Shown here: positions 8,764-17,904 of the stretch, one piece after another
How the letters are laid out: each line of letters opens with the position of its first letter
Position numbering within the stretch: position 1 is the first letter of the stretch
Notes under the pieces: model-generated
Told to the model about the DNA's origin: nothing
What the model saw: the letters and a program-made list of their open reading frames with translations, nothing else
Database searches by the model: none
Program-made: the position numbers and the translations under genes
Source: Bacteroidota bacterium
Lineage (GTDB): Bacteria > Bacteroidota > Bacteroidia > Chitinophagales > LD1
Direction: 5' to 3'
Assembly (NCBI GenBank): GCA_016722375.1
Contig: JADKJG010000001.1
Span: forward strand, 372,001 to 436,000
Length of the DNA stretch: 64,000 nucleotides

Positions 8764-9843
8764 ATGACAATCCTCCGCTTCATCCTCCGGCGATTCTTCA
8801 ACGGGCTGCTCGTTATGGTTGGCGTGGTCTTTGTCATCTTCTTTTTATTCAACGTTCTCCCCGTCAATTCGGCGCGGATGACCATGGGGCAGCGGGCAGA
8901 TGCTTCTTCAGTTGCCGCCGTAGAAAAAGAGTTTCGCTTGAACCTGCCCTGGCAAGAACGGTTGCTGCTTTATTTCAACGACCTGTCGCCTATATCGCTG
9001 CATCATTTATCTAACGAGAGTTCCCCTTCATATCTCAAAGCCAGCGAGGTTCCTTATACAAAACTTCTTACGGTTCGGTCGTTATCGCTGGTAATGAAGA
9101 CCCCCTATTTAGGTAAGTCCTTTCAAACCAGAAAAAAGGTGAGCGAGATATTAGGCGAGAAAGTATATCCCACCTTTGTATTGGCTCTTTCGGCCATGTT
9201 GCTCGCCACGATATTGGGAATTGTACTGGGCGTCTTTGCTGCCATCCGCCAATACAGCTTTTGGGATAACTCCATACTCGTGCTTTCTACCTTTGGTATT
9301 TCACAGCCCTCCTATTTCTCCGGTATCGTGATCGCTATGGTCTTTGGCTATTACCTCAGCGACTGGACGCATCTGAATGTGCGTGGTTCGCTGATAGACC
9401 TGAACTATGACGGCGAAGTAATCACCTTATGGAAAAATCTCTGGCTACCGATGTTCGCGCTTGGCATTCGACCGATAGCGATTATCACCCAACTGACCCG
9501 AAGTTCCATGCTTTCGATGTCATGAAGTAAGGACTATATGCGCACGGCCCGCGCCAAGGGGCTTGGTTATTACACCATTATTTTCAAACACGGTTTGCGA
9601 AACGCCATGAATCCGGTGGTCACTTCCATCTCGGGTTGGCTGGCAGCTTTGCTCACGGGTGCCTTCTTTATAGAAAAGGTATTTGATTATAAAGGCCTCG
9701 GACTACAAACCATCGAGTCGCTCCTCTCCTTCGACTTTCCGGTGGTCATGGGTTCCGTGCTTTTGGTAGCCTTCGTTTTTGTAGTGATGAATATCTTCAC
9801 CGACATACTCTATTCGCTGCTCGATCCGCGAGTGGCTGTGTGA
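8764..9843 (+). pseudogene. Oligopeptide-type ABC transporter permease (DppB/OppB family), interrupted by in-frame TGA
   Basis: Two open segments (8764-9525 and 9538-9843) lie in the same frame, separated only by the TGA at 9523-9525 and four codons. Together they give a ~359-residue DppB/OppB-type inner-membrane permease: an N-terminal membrane anchor (ILRRFFNGLLVMVGVVFVIF), a periplasmic loop, then the BPD_transp_1 core with the EAA coupling loop (ARAKGLGYYTIIFKHGLRNA) and the C-terminal ALLDPR-like end (SLLDPRVAV). Family members read roughly SSMLSVMSKDYMRTARAKG here; this copy reads SSMLSMS-stop-SKDYMR. The DNA tcgatgtcatgaagtaag is explained by two small insertions (AT and A) that sum to three bases. 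It may be a true inactivation or a sequencing error. No ATPase or binding-protein gene adjoins it. Confidence 0.8.
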
Positions 9844-9888
9844 CAATCAATTTAATAATGCTGAATGGAAATCCGGTAGCCGCAGAGA

Positions 9889-11523
9889 TTAAAAAGAAAA
9901 CTTAGCGCCCACCATACCGTTGATGCCATAGCTTTGGTATTGGTTCCATCTTTGGTAGCGAATGTTGGCAATGTTGTTAAGGTTGCCGAAAAAGGAAAAG
10001 GACTTGGTGAGTATGTATTCTAAACTCAGGTTTAAATCTGCGGTGCCTTTCACTTTCTTTTCGCCTCCATCTTCGATAGAGAGCTTAGCGTAGGTATGAC
10101 TGGTGGCAAACAAATCCAATCCGACAACAATCTTGTTTTTCCAAACGTAATTGGCGCGAAGTGTGAAACGGAAGTTGGGCTGATGCCAAGGTCTAGTCTC
10201 CGTTTTCATTTGATAAAACTGATAGTCGGCTACCGCCAACAGGCGCAGCCATTCTTTGATGTTATATCCGGCTTCTCCGTGAAATCCAAGCGTGCGCATA
10301 TTAGCCTCATAAATCATCACGAACCGTTTCATGTCCATGGTGTCATTTACATATAAAGGCAAGTTCTTGATCCTGTTCAGATCAAAACCCAGTTTATAAT
10401 TGAACTTATCAATCGTTCCTTTAATTCCGGCGGTGAAATGATCTATGGTTGAATTGCGAATGGAAATACTGTTCTGAACAAAATTATTATCCGTCGCAAA
10501 AGCATTTAAAGAGTTTTTCTGATAACGGCGTTCAAAAGAAGTATAAGCGATTATAGATTGCTCATAGAGCCGCTTTTCGAGATAGGCTTCGGTGACGAAT
10601 ACTACTTTGCTACTATCCACCGCCACACCCAAATCAGCGTGACCGCGCCAGTCGTCGTTGTTAAATTTGTAACCTACCTTTGGCGTAAAGATATGTCTGC
10701 GAAGAATGAGCGAATCGTTCTTTAATCTAGAGATATCAAAGTTGAAACTGAAGGAGATGGTGTGAAACTTCTTAAACTTCTTATCCAAATCAGTTCTTCC
10801 CTCCACGAACCATTCATTGGCCTTGCCGAATGTTTCTTGCAAATAGTTAAAGCCCAACAACTGTGAGAAATTGATGTCGTATTTATTTCGCTTGGCATTC
10901 TGGAGATAAATTTTAGCATCGTAAGTTCTAAAAGTTTGCGCTACATCCTTTGCTCTGAATATACTGTCGGTTCCATAAAAGTGCGTGCGGTAGTTCCGAA
11001 AATTGAACCGAGTTCCAAACACGACCGATTTAGGATACCACTTTAAATAAACTCCCGCTTGATTATCACTGAAGCGTTGGTTCTTCACTTTGAATTCGCG
11101 GGCAGAGAGGTAGTTATAGAAGAATCCAAAATTCAAGTCCTTGGTCTTGTTGTCATTATACGCCAACTGGGCTAAGGGCATGATTTGACTGCCGAAGCCG
11201 GCCTTGATGAAGGAGGTGTGATACTTCTCCAATTTCTCTTTGCTGATGGAAAGTGGTTTCAGGGGACTGGTTTCAAAGGCGAAGTCCCTGAGTCCCTTTT
11301 GAGGGACGGTGTAATCCAACTTGGGTTTTGAATCTTCCACTTCGGGAATATTGGGCTGCAAGTTTACCTTGTCTGCGTCAGGAATGGTTACTTCATATTC
11401 TTTCACCACGATGACCTCTTCATTGGTAATACCTTTGCCACCCGCTTGCGCAAGAACTCCACCGGTTGTAAAAACCGTGGCGAAAAGCAAAAGAACTATT
11501 TGTTTTTTCGGGAACATGCTCAT
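9889..11523 (-). CDS. Outer-membrane beta-barrel protein coupled to TPR gene
   Basis: Protein of 544 residues with an N-terminal signal peptide (KKQIVLLLFATVFTTGGVLAQ). It continues with a short proline-rich periplasmic segment (residues ~35-95, IPEVEDSKPKLDYTVPQKG) and then about 430 residues of alternating aromatic/polar strands ending in NGMVGAKFSF. The terminal phenylalanine and strand periodicity are typical of outer-membrane barrels. It lacks a recognisable TonB plug, so I do not call it a receptor. Its ATG overlaps the stop of the upstream TPR gene (ATGA-type overlap at 11520-11523), which implies translational coupling and probably a joint envelope function. The partner or cargo is unknown. 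Similar TPR/barrel pairs occur in other Bacteroidota. Confidence 0.75.
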   Translation of the reverse strand: MSMFPKKQIVLLLFATVFTTGGVLAQAGGKGITNEEVIVVKEYEVTIPDADKVNLQPNIPEVEDSKPKLDYTVPQKGLRDFAFETSPLKPLSISKEKLEKYHTSFIKAGFGSQIMPLAQLAYNDNKTKDLNFGFFYNYLSAREFKVKNQRFSDNQAGVYLKWYPKSVVFGTRFNFRNYRTHFYGTDSIFRAKDVAQTFRTYDAKIYLQNAKRNKYDINFSQLLGFNYLQETFGKANEWFVEGRTDLDKKFKKFHTISFSFNFDISRLKNDSLILRRHIFTPKVGYKFNNDDWRGHADLGVAVDSSKVVFVTEAYLEKRLYEQSIIAYTSFERRYQKNSLNAFATDNNFVQNSISIRNSTIDHFTAGIKGTIDKFNYKLGFDLNRIKNLPLYVNDTMDMKRFVMIYEANMRTLGFHGEAGYNIKEWLRLLAVADYQFYQMKTETRPWHQPNFRFTLRANYVWKNKIVVGLDLFATSHTYAKLSIEDGGEKKVKGTADLNLSLEYILTKSFSFFGNLNNIANIRYQRWNQYQSYGINGMVGAKFSF

Positions 11524-14500
11524 CTGTTTATTAATGAATCGGGTTCCATAATGATATGGTCGCTTGAATCGGGCAAAAGAATTTTTGATTTACCCAGTTC
11601 ATCCGTTCTAATCGCTTCCAGTTTTGTTTTGGCTTCTTCTAAAACAGTCTTATCGCCTTCATAATTTTCAACGATACTTTGCAGCGTCGCCTTGGCCTGG
11701 AATTGGTTGCCTAAGGCTATGTAATTGTCGGCAATAAGAATAAAGGTTTTCGCTACCCAGTATTCATAGCTGCTGTATTTATTCTTCAAGCGGAAACAGG
11801 TATCAAGCGATCGTTTGTATTCTTTTTGTTCAAACAAAATCTTTGCGGCCATATATTTGGCTTCCACGGCCTTTTCGCTCACGGGGAACTCGGTTACCCG
11901 ATTAAATGCCCCGGCCGCATATTCCTTATCACCACGACTATAAGAGGCTTTAGCTTTCTCAAAGTAGGCTTCCTGAATATCCGCATCTTTTGCCATACCT
12001 GAGTTCAACAACTGGTCAGCATATTCAATAGTTTCCGTCGTGTTGTCCAATTTGACTGCCGTTCGAAACAAGCCAATCATGGCCGTGTAGGTATTCTGCT
12101 CACTCGTACTTGAAATATAGAGTTGCTTATAAAAGGTGTTTGCTTTGTTATAATCCTTCAACTCATAGAAAGCAATGCCGGATGCCTTCAGTAGAGCCTT
12201 TTCAAAATATTTACTGTATCGGTTTTGAATAATATCTTCTAGTTCAATGAGCGCTACCGAAAATTCTTTCGCTTTCAAATGGCAGTCTGCTTTTTTCCAA
12301 CGCGCTTCATTCGTAAAGAACCCCTGTGGAAACTTACCGATATAGTTCGCATACAAACTGATGGCCCGAGCACAGTCGTTAGCATTATAGGCATTCTCTG
12401 CACTCTGAAAAGTCAGTGAGTCCTGTTCTGAGGAACTGATCGTCACTGAAGAATTATTTTTGACAAAATCGAAATACTCGTCTGCTCTCCCCAACTCGAC
12501 GTAGAGATCCTTTAAAGCATCTAAAGATTCTCTCGATTCTTTTGATGAGGGAAATTTCTTCACCACTGTTTTGTAGTCTTCCAATGCCTGCTCCTTTTTG
12601 CCGGTGCTGTAATCTATCACAGCCATCTTCAAATAACACTTAGGGAGCAAATTGCTATTAGGGTAATTGGCAATAACATTTTGATAAGCCGATCTGGCCT
12701 GAGCCTTGCTGCCTTGCTCCAAGTAGGTTTCACCTATTTCAAAATAAGCCTCATCGGCATAATTCGAGGATGGATATTTGCGAATGAGTGAGTTCATCGC
12801 TTCAATTTTATCGTTGCTCCGGTTGGTCAATCCGAGAATAACTCCTTTCCTGTATTGAGCATAATCAGCAGCGCTCCATTGATTTTCTACTACCTTGCTG
12901 TAAGCCTCAATTGCTTTGGAATAGTTTTTAGTAGCAAAAGAGCAATCGCCATAACGCTGATATAAGTCGGGAACTAAAGCAGTCTTTGCCTTTTTATCAG
13001 GAGTATGATCAGCTTCTGAGATGGCCTGGCTGAAATACACTGCCGCGTTGGAATAGCTTTTCTTCTTAAAATAACAATATCCTATGTTGTAGTAGGCTCT
13101 GAATTTAGAAGCCTCTCCTTTTTGTTCTAATGAAGGAGTAGCCAATTGCGCGAATAGGAGATAGTTGCTAATTGCCTCGTCATAATTTTCATTTCTGAAT
13201 TGAATCTCTGCCTTCAAATAGGTAGCTAAGGCCTGCAAATCAACATTGATAGCGAGCTGAAGAGATTTGTTGCATAAGGCTAATGCTTCCTCTGTCTTGT
13301 TGTCATTAAATAGCTCAATAGCACGGAAGTAGGTAACTTTTTGATAGGCCTCCTTAATCAAAACACTATTGAGTTTCATGTTTTCCATGATGCGGTATGC
13401 CTTGTCATAATTCTTGGTCTGCACCAAAACCGCCGCTAACAATTCATTGACTCCATCCCTATTGACCCCTACAGGATACTTATCCAGATAACTTTGAAAA
13501 CTCTGAATGGCCTCACTGCTAAATCCCAGTTCAAACGAAAGTTTTCCATAATTATACATGGCATTTTCTTGAATACTTTCATCAGAATCTTTATTTGCTG
13601 CGTTCTGGAAAGCAGCGCGGGCTTCTGTTTTCTTTTCAAGATTCAAATAACAATCAGCCATCGCATAAGCGGCATTTTGACCCAGCTTCTCTTCTAAGCT
13701 GTATATCTGTTTGAAATTCTCAATGGCCTTTGCATACTCTTTGTTTTGATATAAAGCATAGCCCAATTCATAAATATCCTCTTTCCCCATTTTAGATTGC
13801 TTGCTTAGATAAGCATTCAGCAAAGGCAGTGCTTGTTTATAATCTCCCTTTTGGAAATAGGTTTTGCCAAGTAAATACTTCATTTCCTCTCTATACATCA
13901 CATCACTACGCTCTATGTTTTTATTCAGATAGGGGATTAGTTTATCGTAATCTTTCTTCAAAAAATAAATCTGTGCGATGTAATAAGGAATCACCTGCGA
14001 ATACATCTTTGAATCTTCGATGGCACTGAAACTACTTAATGCCTCATCATAATCTTTGTTGTAAAAACAAATGAAGCCATAGTAATAGGTGGCTGGATAG
14101 TAGTACTTCTCTTTAATCTCTTTAATAGAAGCAAATAAGGGCTTGGCCTCAGTGAATTTCTTTTTTACAAAGTAGCAATAGCCCAACTGAAACCGATATT
14201 CATATAGCTGGTTATTGTCTAAGTCTTTGGTTTTTACCTGAGTGAAGTATTCTACCGCCTCGTTGTAATTGCGATTGCTGTAATAATATTTACCGAGATA
14301 GAAGTTTATTAAACGACGCTTATCGTTTTCATGATACTTTTCACGGTAATCCAACAATAGCTTTTCTGCATCCTTGTCATTTGCTTCCGTAGCACAGACT
14401 GCCACATAATATTCTAGATTTTGAATCAGGATGTCGCTGCGGTGATTAATAGCTTCCTGCTTCTGCTTATAAATTTCTTCAAATTTTTCTCTGGCTGCAA

Positions 14501-14636
14501 GGAAATTTTTCTCATCAAAAAGCTCCATCCCCTTTTTATAGGCCGCTTCTTTCTCTATAAAAGAAAGCGTCTGCTGGCCCGCACTCTGAAGTGCAAACAC
14601 AACTAAGAAGACTGCAGAAAGATAATTCTTGAGCAC
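11520..14636 (-). CDS. Large periplasmic TPR protein (about 1,040 residues)
   Basis: A signal peptide (LKNYLSAVFLVVFALQSAGQ) is followed by near-continuous tetratricopeptide repeats from residue ~25 to ~1010. Many units show the W/Y-G-A-Y spacing, e.g. AYKKGMELFDEKNFLAAREK, YYFKKKSYSNAAVYF-like and YGDCSFATKNYSKAIEAYSK. This architecture resembles YbgF/BamD-type envelope scaffolds extended to very large size. It should therefore be a periplasmic protein-interaction scaffold. The gene ends inside the start of the barrel gene at 11523, so the pair forms an operon. A TAGCTTTG box lies 33 bases before the ATG on the minus strand. No enzymatic domain is visible. Confidence 0.85.
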   Translation of the reverse strand: MLKNYLSAVFLVVFALQSAGQQTLSFIEKEAAYKKGMELFDEKNFLAAREKFEEIYKQKQEAINHRSDILIQNLEYYVAVCATEANDKDAEKLLLDYREKYHENDKRRLINFYLGKYYYSNRNYNEAVEYFTQVKTKDLDNNQLYEYRFQLGYCYFVKKKFTEAKPLFASIKEIKEKYYYPATYYYGFICFYNKDYDEALSSFSAIEDSKMYSQVIPYYIAQIYFLKKDYDKLIPYLNKNIERSDVMYREEMKYLLGKTYFQKGDYKQALPLLNAYLSKQSKMGKEDIYELGYALYQNKEYAKAIENFKQIYSLEEKLGQNAAYAMADCYLNLEKKTEARAAFQNAANKDSDESIQENAMYNYGKLSFELGFSSEAIQSFQSYLDKYPVGVNRDGVNELLAAVLVQTKNYDKAYRIMENMKLNSVLIKEAYQKVTYFRAIELFNDNKTEEALALCNKSLQLAINVDLQALATYLKAEIQFRNENYDEAISNYLLFAQLATPSLEQKGEASKFRAYYNIGYCYFKKKSYSNAAVYFSQAISEADHTPDKKAKTALVPDLYQRYGDCSFATKNYSKAIEAYSKVVENQWSAADYAQYRKGVILGLTNRSNDKIEAMNSLIRKYPSSNYADEAYFEIGETYLEQGSKAQARSAYQNVIANYPNSNLLPKCYLKMAVIDYSTGKKEQALEDYKTVVKKFPSSKESRESLDALKDLYVELGRADEYFDFVKNNSSVTISSSEQDSLTFQSAENAYNANDCARAISLYANYIGKFPQGFFTNEARWKKADCHLKAKEFSVALIELEDIIQNRYSKYFEKALLKASGIAFYELKDYNKANTFYKQLYISSTSEQNTYTAMIGLFRTAVKLDNTTETIEYADQLLNSGMAKDADIQEAYFEKAKASYSRGDKEYAAGAFNRVTEFPVSEKAVEAKYMAAKILFEQKEYKRSLDTCFRLKNKYSSYEYWVAKTFILIADNYIALGNQFQAKATLQSIVENYEGDKTVLEEAKTKLEAIRTDELGKSKILLPDSSDHIIMEPDSLINR

Positions 14637-14668
14637 CTGTTGAATGGGTTAATTTCCTTTAAACGGAG

Positions 14669-14676
14669 CAAAGCTA
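14669..14676 (-). promoter_or_regulatory. Candidate -7 box (TAGCTTTG, minus strand) for the TPR/barrel operon
   Basis: It matches TAnnTTTG on the minus strand and lies 33 bases upstream of the TPR gene start. A convincing -33 TTTG is not evident. Confidence 0.35.
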
Positions 14677-14798
14677 TGTTTTAGTATATCGGCATGGAGG
14701 TATATATAGAGGTCAATTTCCACAAAACGGGGGGTTTGTCTATTGGGTTGAACGCCTGAGCGATGAATTTGAGCAGGACTTCGTTTTCTTTGTCCCGT

Positions 14799-15782
14799 AT
14801 GAATCCTTACCGAACCATTGTCACTCCGCCACGAGCCCCATTTTCGCTCAATCACCAAGATAGAATCGTCAGCATCGGATCTTGCTTTTCTGAAAACATT
14901 GGCAAAAAGCTAAATGACCATAAATTCAGGATAAACGTCAACCCCTTTGGACAGCAATACAATCCCTATTCTGTAGCTATAGCGCTCCAACGGCTTCTAC
15001 AGCCAGTTCCTTATACCGAAAGCGATTTGGTCTATCATAATGAACTCTTTCATTCTTTCGATCATCACGGAGATTTTTCCATGCCTACGGCGGAACTCAC
15101 TTTAAAAGGGATCAATCAAAACCTGACTCAGGCTTCGGAAGATTTAAAAAGGGCCACCAAACTTTTTCTCACTTTCGGTACTTCTCATGTTTTCCGATTG
15201 AGAGAAACCGGAAAGATTGTTTCTAATTGCCACAAACTATCCGGCAGCCATTTCGAGCGTGGTTTATTGAAGCCTGAAGAGATAGTTGAAAATTTGGAGC
15301 ATGCGCTACAAAAACTCATCAAGATCAATTCTGAGATTCAGGTGATATTTACCGTCAGTCCGGTTCGATATTTCGCCTTTGGGCATCATGAAAATTCAGT
15401 GAGCAAAGCGCATCTTTTCACAGCCATACATGCTTTGCAACAAACACATCCAAAGCACTTTTATTTTCCAGCTTATGAACTGGTGATGGATGATCTGCGT
15501 GACTATCGTTTTTTTTCGGAAGACATGCTGCATCCCAATTATGAAGCTACTAATTATGTGTGGCAGGCTCTATGCAACACGTTTATGGATAAGGATTGTC
15601 TCCAATTACTTAAAAGCATAGGCGAAATACTACAAGCTGCGCGTCATCGGCCACGCCATTCTCAATCATTAGCCCATCAAAAATTTGTTAGTCAAACTAT
15701 CAAGAAGTTAGAGGTCTTGGAAAATATCCATTCACTCGATTTCACCGCTGAACGGCAATTGTTGTTGGCTAATCAGAAATAA
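14799..15782 (+). CDS. GSCFA family protein
   Basis: The frame is open from 14763, but the ATG at 14799 (MNPYRTIVTPPRAPFSL) is preferred because family members begin with this short beta segment. Residues ~20-35 carry the family-defining motif as VSIGSCFSENIGKKL, here GSCFS rather than GSCFA, followed by NPFGQQYNPYSVA. Later conserved elements are FLTFGTSHVFR, a VIFTVSPVRY strand and DMLHPNYEATNYVW near the end, which gives the Ser-Gly-Asn/SGNH-like pattern with an Asp-x-x-His pair. The family is common in Bacteroidota and predicted to be a cytoplasmic SGNH-type hydrolase; its substrate is not known. It runs convergently into the T9SS gene, with eight bases between the stop codons. Confidence 0.9.
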   Translation: MNPYRTIVTPPRAPFSLNHQDRIVSIGSCFSENIGKKLNDHKFRINVNPFGQQYNPYSVAIALQRLLQPVPYTESDLVYHNELFHSFDHHGDFSMPTAELTLKGINQNLTQASEDLKRATKLFLTFGTSHVFRLRETGKIVSNCHKLSGSHFERGLLKPEEIVENLEHALQKLIKINSEIQVIFTVSPVRYFAFGHHENSVSKAHLFTAIHALQQTHPKHFYFPAYELVMDDLRDYRFFSEDMLHPNYEATNYVWQALCNTFMDKDCLQLLKSIGEILQAARHRPRHSQSLAHQKFVSQTIKKLEVLENIHSLDFTAERQLLLANQK

Positions 15783-15790
15783 TGAGATAA

Positions 15791-17830
15791 CTATAGTCGG
15801 ACGAGCCTTCGCGAAACGGCACCTTGAGGTGAGTTAATCCGAACGAGATATACTCCTTTCTGGAGAGGAGCAATAAATTCTGATTCGGCGGTTTGTATTT
15901 GGTACGCAGCAATCTGTCTGCCCAAATTATCAAAGACTTCTATCAAACTGCCAACCAAACGATGGTCCACAGATAACTGAACAAAAACACCGGAAACCGG
16001 ATTGGGAAAAATGCGAAGATCCGATTCTTCTGCTCGCTGATCGTTGGTACTAGTAAAGTACACCGGAGCTGAGGTAGCGACGCATCCGTTCGTGTCTTTC
16101 ACTTCCAGCCAGTAATAACCAGGACTCTTTACTTCCAGCTCATTGGAATTCGCGCCGTTGATAATCACTCCATCGAGATACCATTGATAATTACTCCGCA
16201 TCACGGTATATATTTTGTTTCCGTCTACAGAAACCGACATTGCCGGTGGGGGAATGACTGTTATATTAAGATGATTGGAAGTAGCCGAACATCCGTAATG
16301 GTCTGTAGCTGTTACCTGATAATTTCCTGCCATACCCGACTGGATGCACACATTGGTCCCTCCATTGCTCCAACGATACGAATCATATCCTGATGTGGCA
16401 CATATCAGGGCAGTGTCATTGGCACAGATGGATTTATTCTCTGTACGGATTTCTACCGGTACCGGTACTGCGTTGATCAAAGAAACGCTGACCACCGACG
16501 AAAGCCCGGTAGCATCTTGAACCGTAACAGAATAATTTCCAGCACATAAGCCATTTACCACACTTCCCGAATGGTTACCCGGCTGCCAGGTATATTGATA
16601 GGGAGCGAGACCATTGGAAACGCTGACCTGAGCACGGCCTTCGCAGGGATTATTACAAGGAATTTTATCTACGGTAACAGTAACATTCAGTTTTACTTTG
16701 ACACCGAAATAAGAAGTAATAAAGTTTGGAAGTCCAAGTTGGGTATAAGAACTACCGCTCCAAGTAAAACCTTTCGCTTGATAGCTACAGGCAGTCCCCG
16801 GCACATCGGGCTGTTGAATCACATTCAACCAATGTTGCGGATAAGACGTAATATATATCTTCCCATCTACCGCCAACTGCATGCCACAATTATCATAAGT
16901 CATACCCCGGGCTATAGTGGTACGCGAAGCAATGACCGCTACAGAACTCCCCGCCATTAAATCATATTGAAACAGATGCGAAGAATCCATATAGTTCATT
17001 TCGCTGGCATAAAGCAAGCGACTGTTCGGTGAAAATTCAACTCCGTAAGGGCCGTGTTCATTATAGGTATTATCAGTTATAAACTGAGCAGGAACACCAG
17101 TTTGATTATTAAAGTTCAGAATGTCTAGCCATCCGCCCACACCCCAAACCGCCACTGCCAGTTTAGTTCCATCCGGGGAAGCTTTCATATATCCATAAGA
17201 CTGATTGGCATGACCATTGGAAAATGCATGCACTGCACCAACGTTTGTCACCACCGGATTAAGTTGAATACCAGAAGCTGTTACCAAATAAGCATAAAAG
17301 GAACTGCTGTTCCATCGGTGACTGATGAGCCAGATATCGCGACCATTGGCATGACGGGTAGCTGTCAGTTTTTCACAGGAAGGAGAATAGAGTAGTACAT
17401 TTTTATCGGTTACCGCTCCCATACCTCCATCCTGAGTCATGTCCACGGTTGAGTAGTTCAGACCATTAGCCCCTCCGTCAGCGTCAGTGGTAAATATATA
17501 ATAAAGCCCATTGGATCCAGGCTGAGGAACAATGAGTGCCGATTGGGTACTCGAAAAGTTACCCTTCAAGCCTGTGCCGTTCATCATGACTTGGTGTTGG
17601 CGGTTTCGGACAGTCACTCCATCTGTATAAAATAGGAGTTGGCCAGCGGCATCTGAAATACTGGCAAGCCCTTCGTTTTGGTTCATTACTGCACCCGGCA
17701 CCGCCACCGGAGCGCCGCTATTCCACGACACACCGACATTATATCCCAAAACCCAGTTGTTAGCTTCTTTCTGCGAAAAGGCGAAAGGAGAGAAAAGTAT
17801 TAAGCCCGAAACCAGTAAAATTGCTTTCAT
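15791..17830 (-). CDS. Secreted T9SS type A cargo protein with beta-propeller-like N-terminus and PKD-like domains
   Basis: The 679-residue protein starts with a signal peptide (MKAILLVSGLILFSPFAFSQ). Residues ~25-370 contain repeated strand motifs such as GQLLFYTDGVTVRNR, YYIFTTDAD and MKASPDGTKLAVAVWG. This suggests a WD40/PD40-like propeller that is common in Bacteroidota 'gliding-associated' cargo. Residues ~380-590 hold SprB/PKD-like beta repeats (PYQYTWQPGNHSG, CSATSNHLNIT). The last ~75 residues are a type A sorting domain (LRIFPNPVSGVFVQLS ... GVYLVRINSPQG, basic end). It should be displayed on or released from the cell surface. The function is otherwise unknown. A different T9SS protein lies at 433, with similar C-terminal Ig-like units. 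Confidence 0.85.
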   Translation of the reverse strand: MKAILLVSGLILFSPFAFSQKEANNWVLGYNVGVSWNSGAPVAVPGAVMNQNEGLASISDAAGQLLFYTDGVTVRNRQHQVMMNGTGLKGNFSSTQSALIVPQPGSNGLYYIFTTDADGGANGLNYSTVDMTQDGGMGAVTDKNVLLYSPSCEKLTATRHANGRDIWLISHRWNSSSFYAYLVTASGIQLNPVVTNVGAVHAFSNGHANQSYGYMKASPDGTKLAVAVWGVGGWLDILNFNNQTGVPAQFITDNTYNEHGPYGVEFSPNSRLLYASEMNYMDSSHLFQYDLMAGSSVAVIASRTTIARGMTYDNCGMQLAVDGKIYITSYPQHWLNVIQQPDVPGTACSYQAKGFTWSGSSYTQLGLPNFITSYFGVKVKLNVTVTVDKIPCNNPCEGRAQVSVSNGLAPYQYTWQPGNHSGSVVNGLCAGNYSVTVQDATGLSSVVSVSLINAVPVPVEIRTENKSICANDTALICATSGYDSYRWSNGGTNVCIQSGMAGNYQVTATDHYGCSATSNHLNITVIPPPAMSVSVDGNKIYTVMRSNYQWYLDGVIINGANSNELEVKSPGYYWLEVKDTNGCVATSAPVYFTSTNDQRAEESDLRIFPNPVSGVFVQLSVDHRLVGSLIEVFDNLGRQIAAYQIQTAESEFIAPLQKGVYLVRINSPQGAVSRRLVRL

Positions 17831-17904
17831 TCCATTAGGCTTCTGTAAATATACTATTTCCCTTTCGGATGGCCCCGAATTATTCCAAGAGAACAGGATG
17901 TTGT

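Noticed and set aside
9523..9525. Selenocysteine or recoded TGA in the ABC permease
   Set aside because: Peptide permeases have no conserved Cys/Sec at this site. Two nearby extra bases explain the TGA, and other genes here use TGA as stop.
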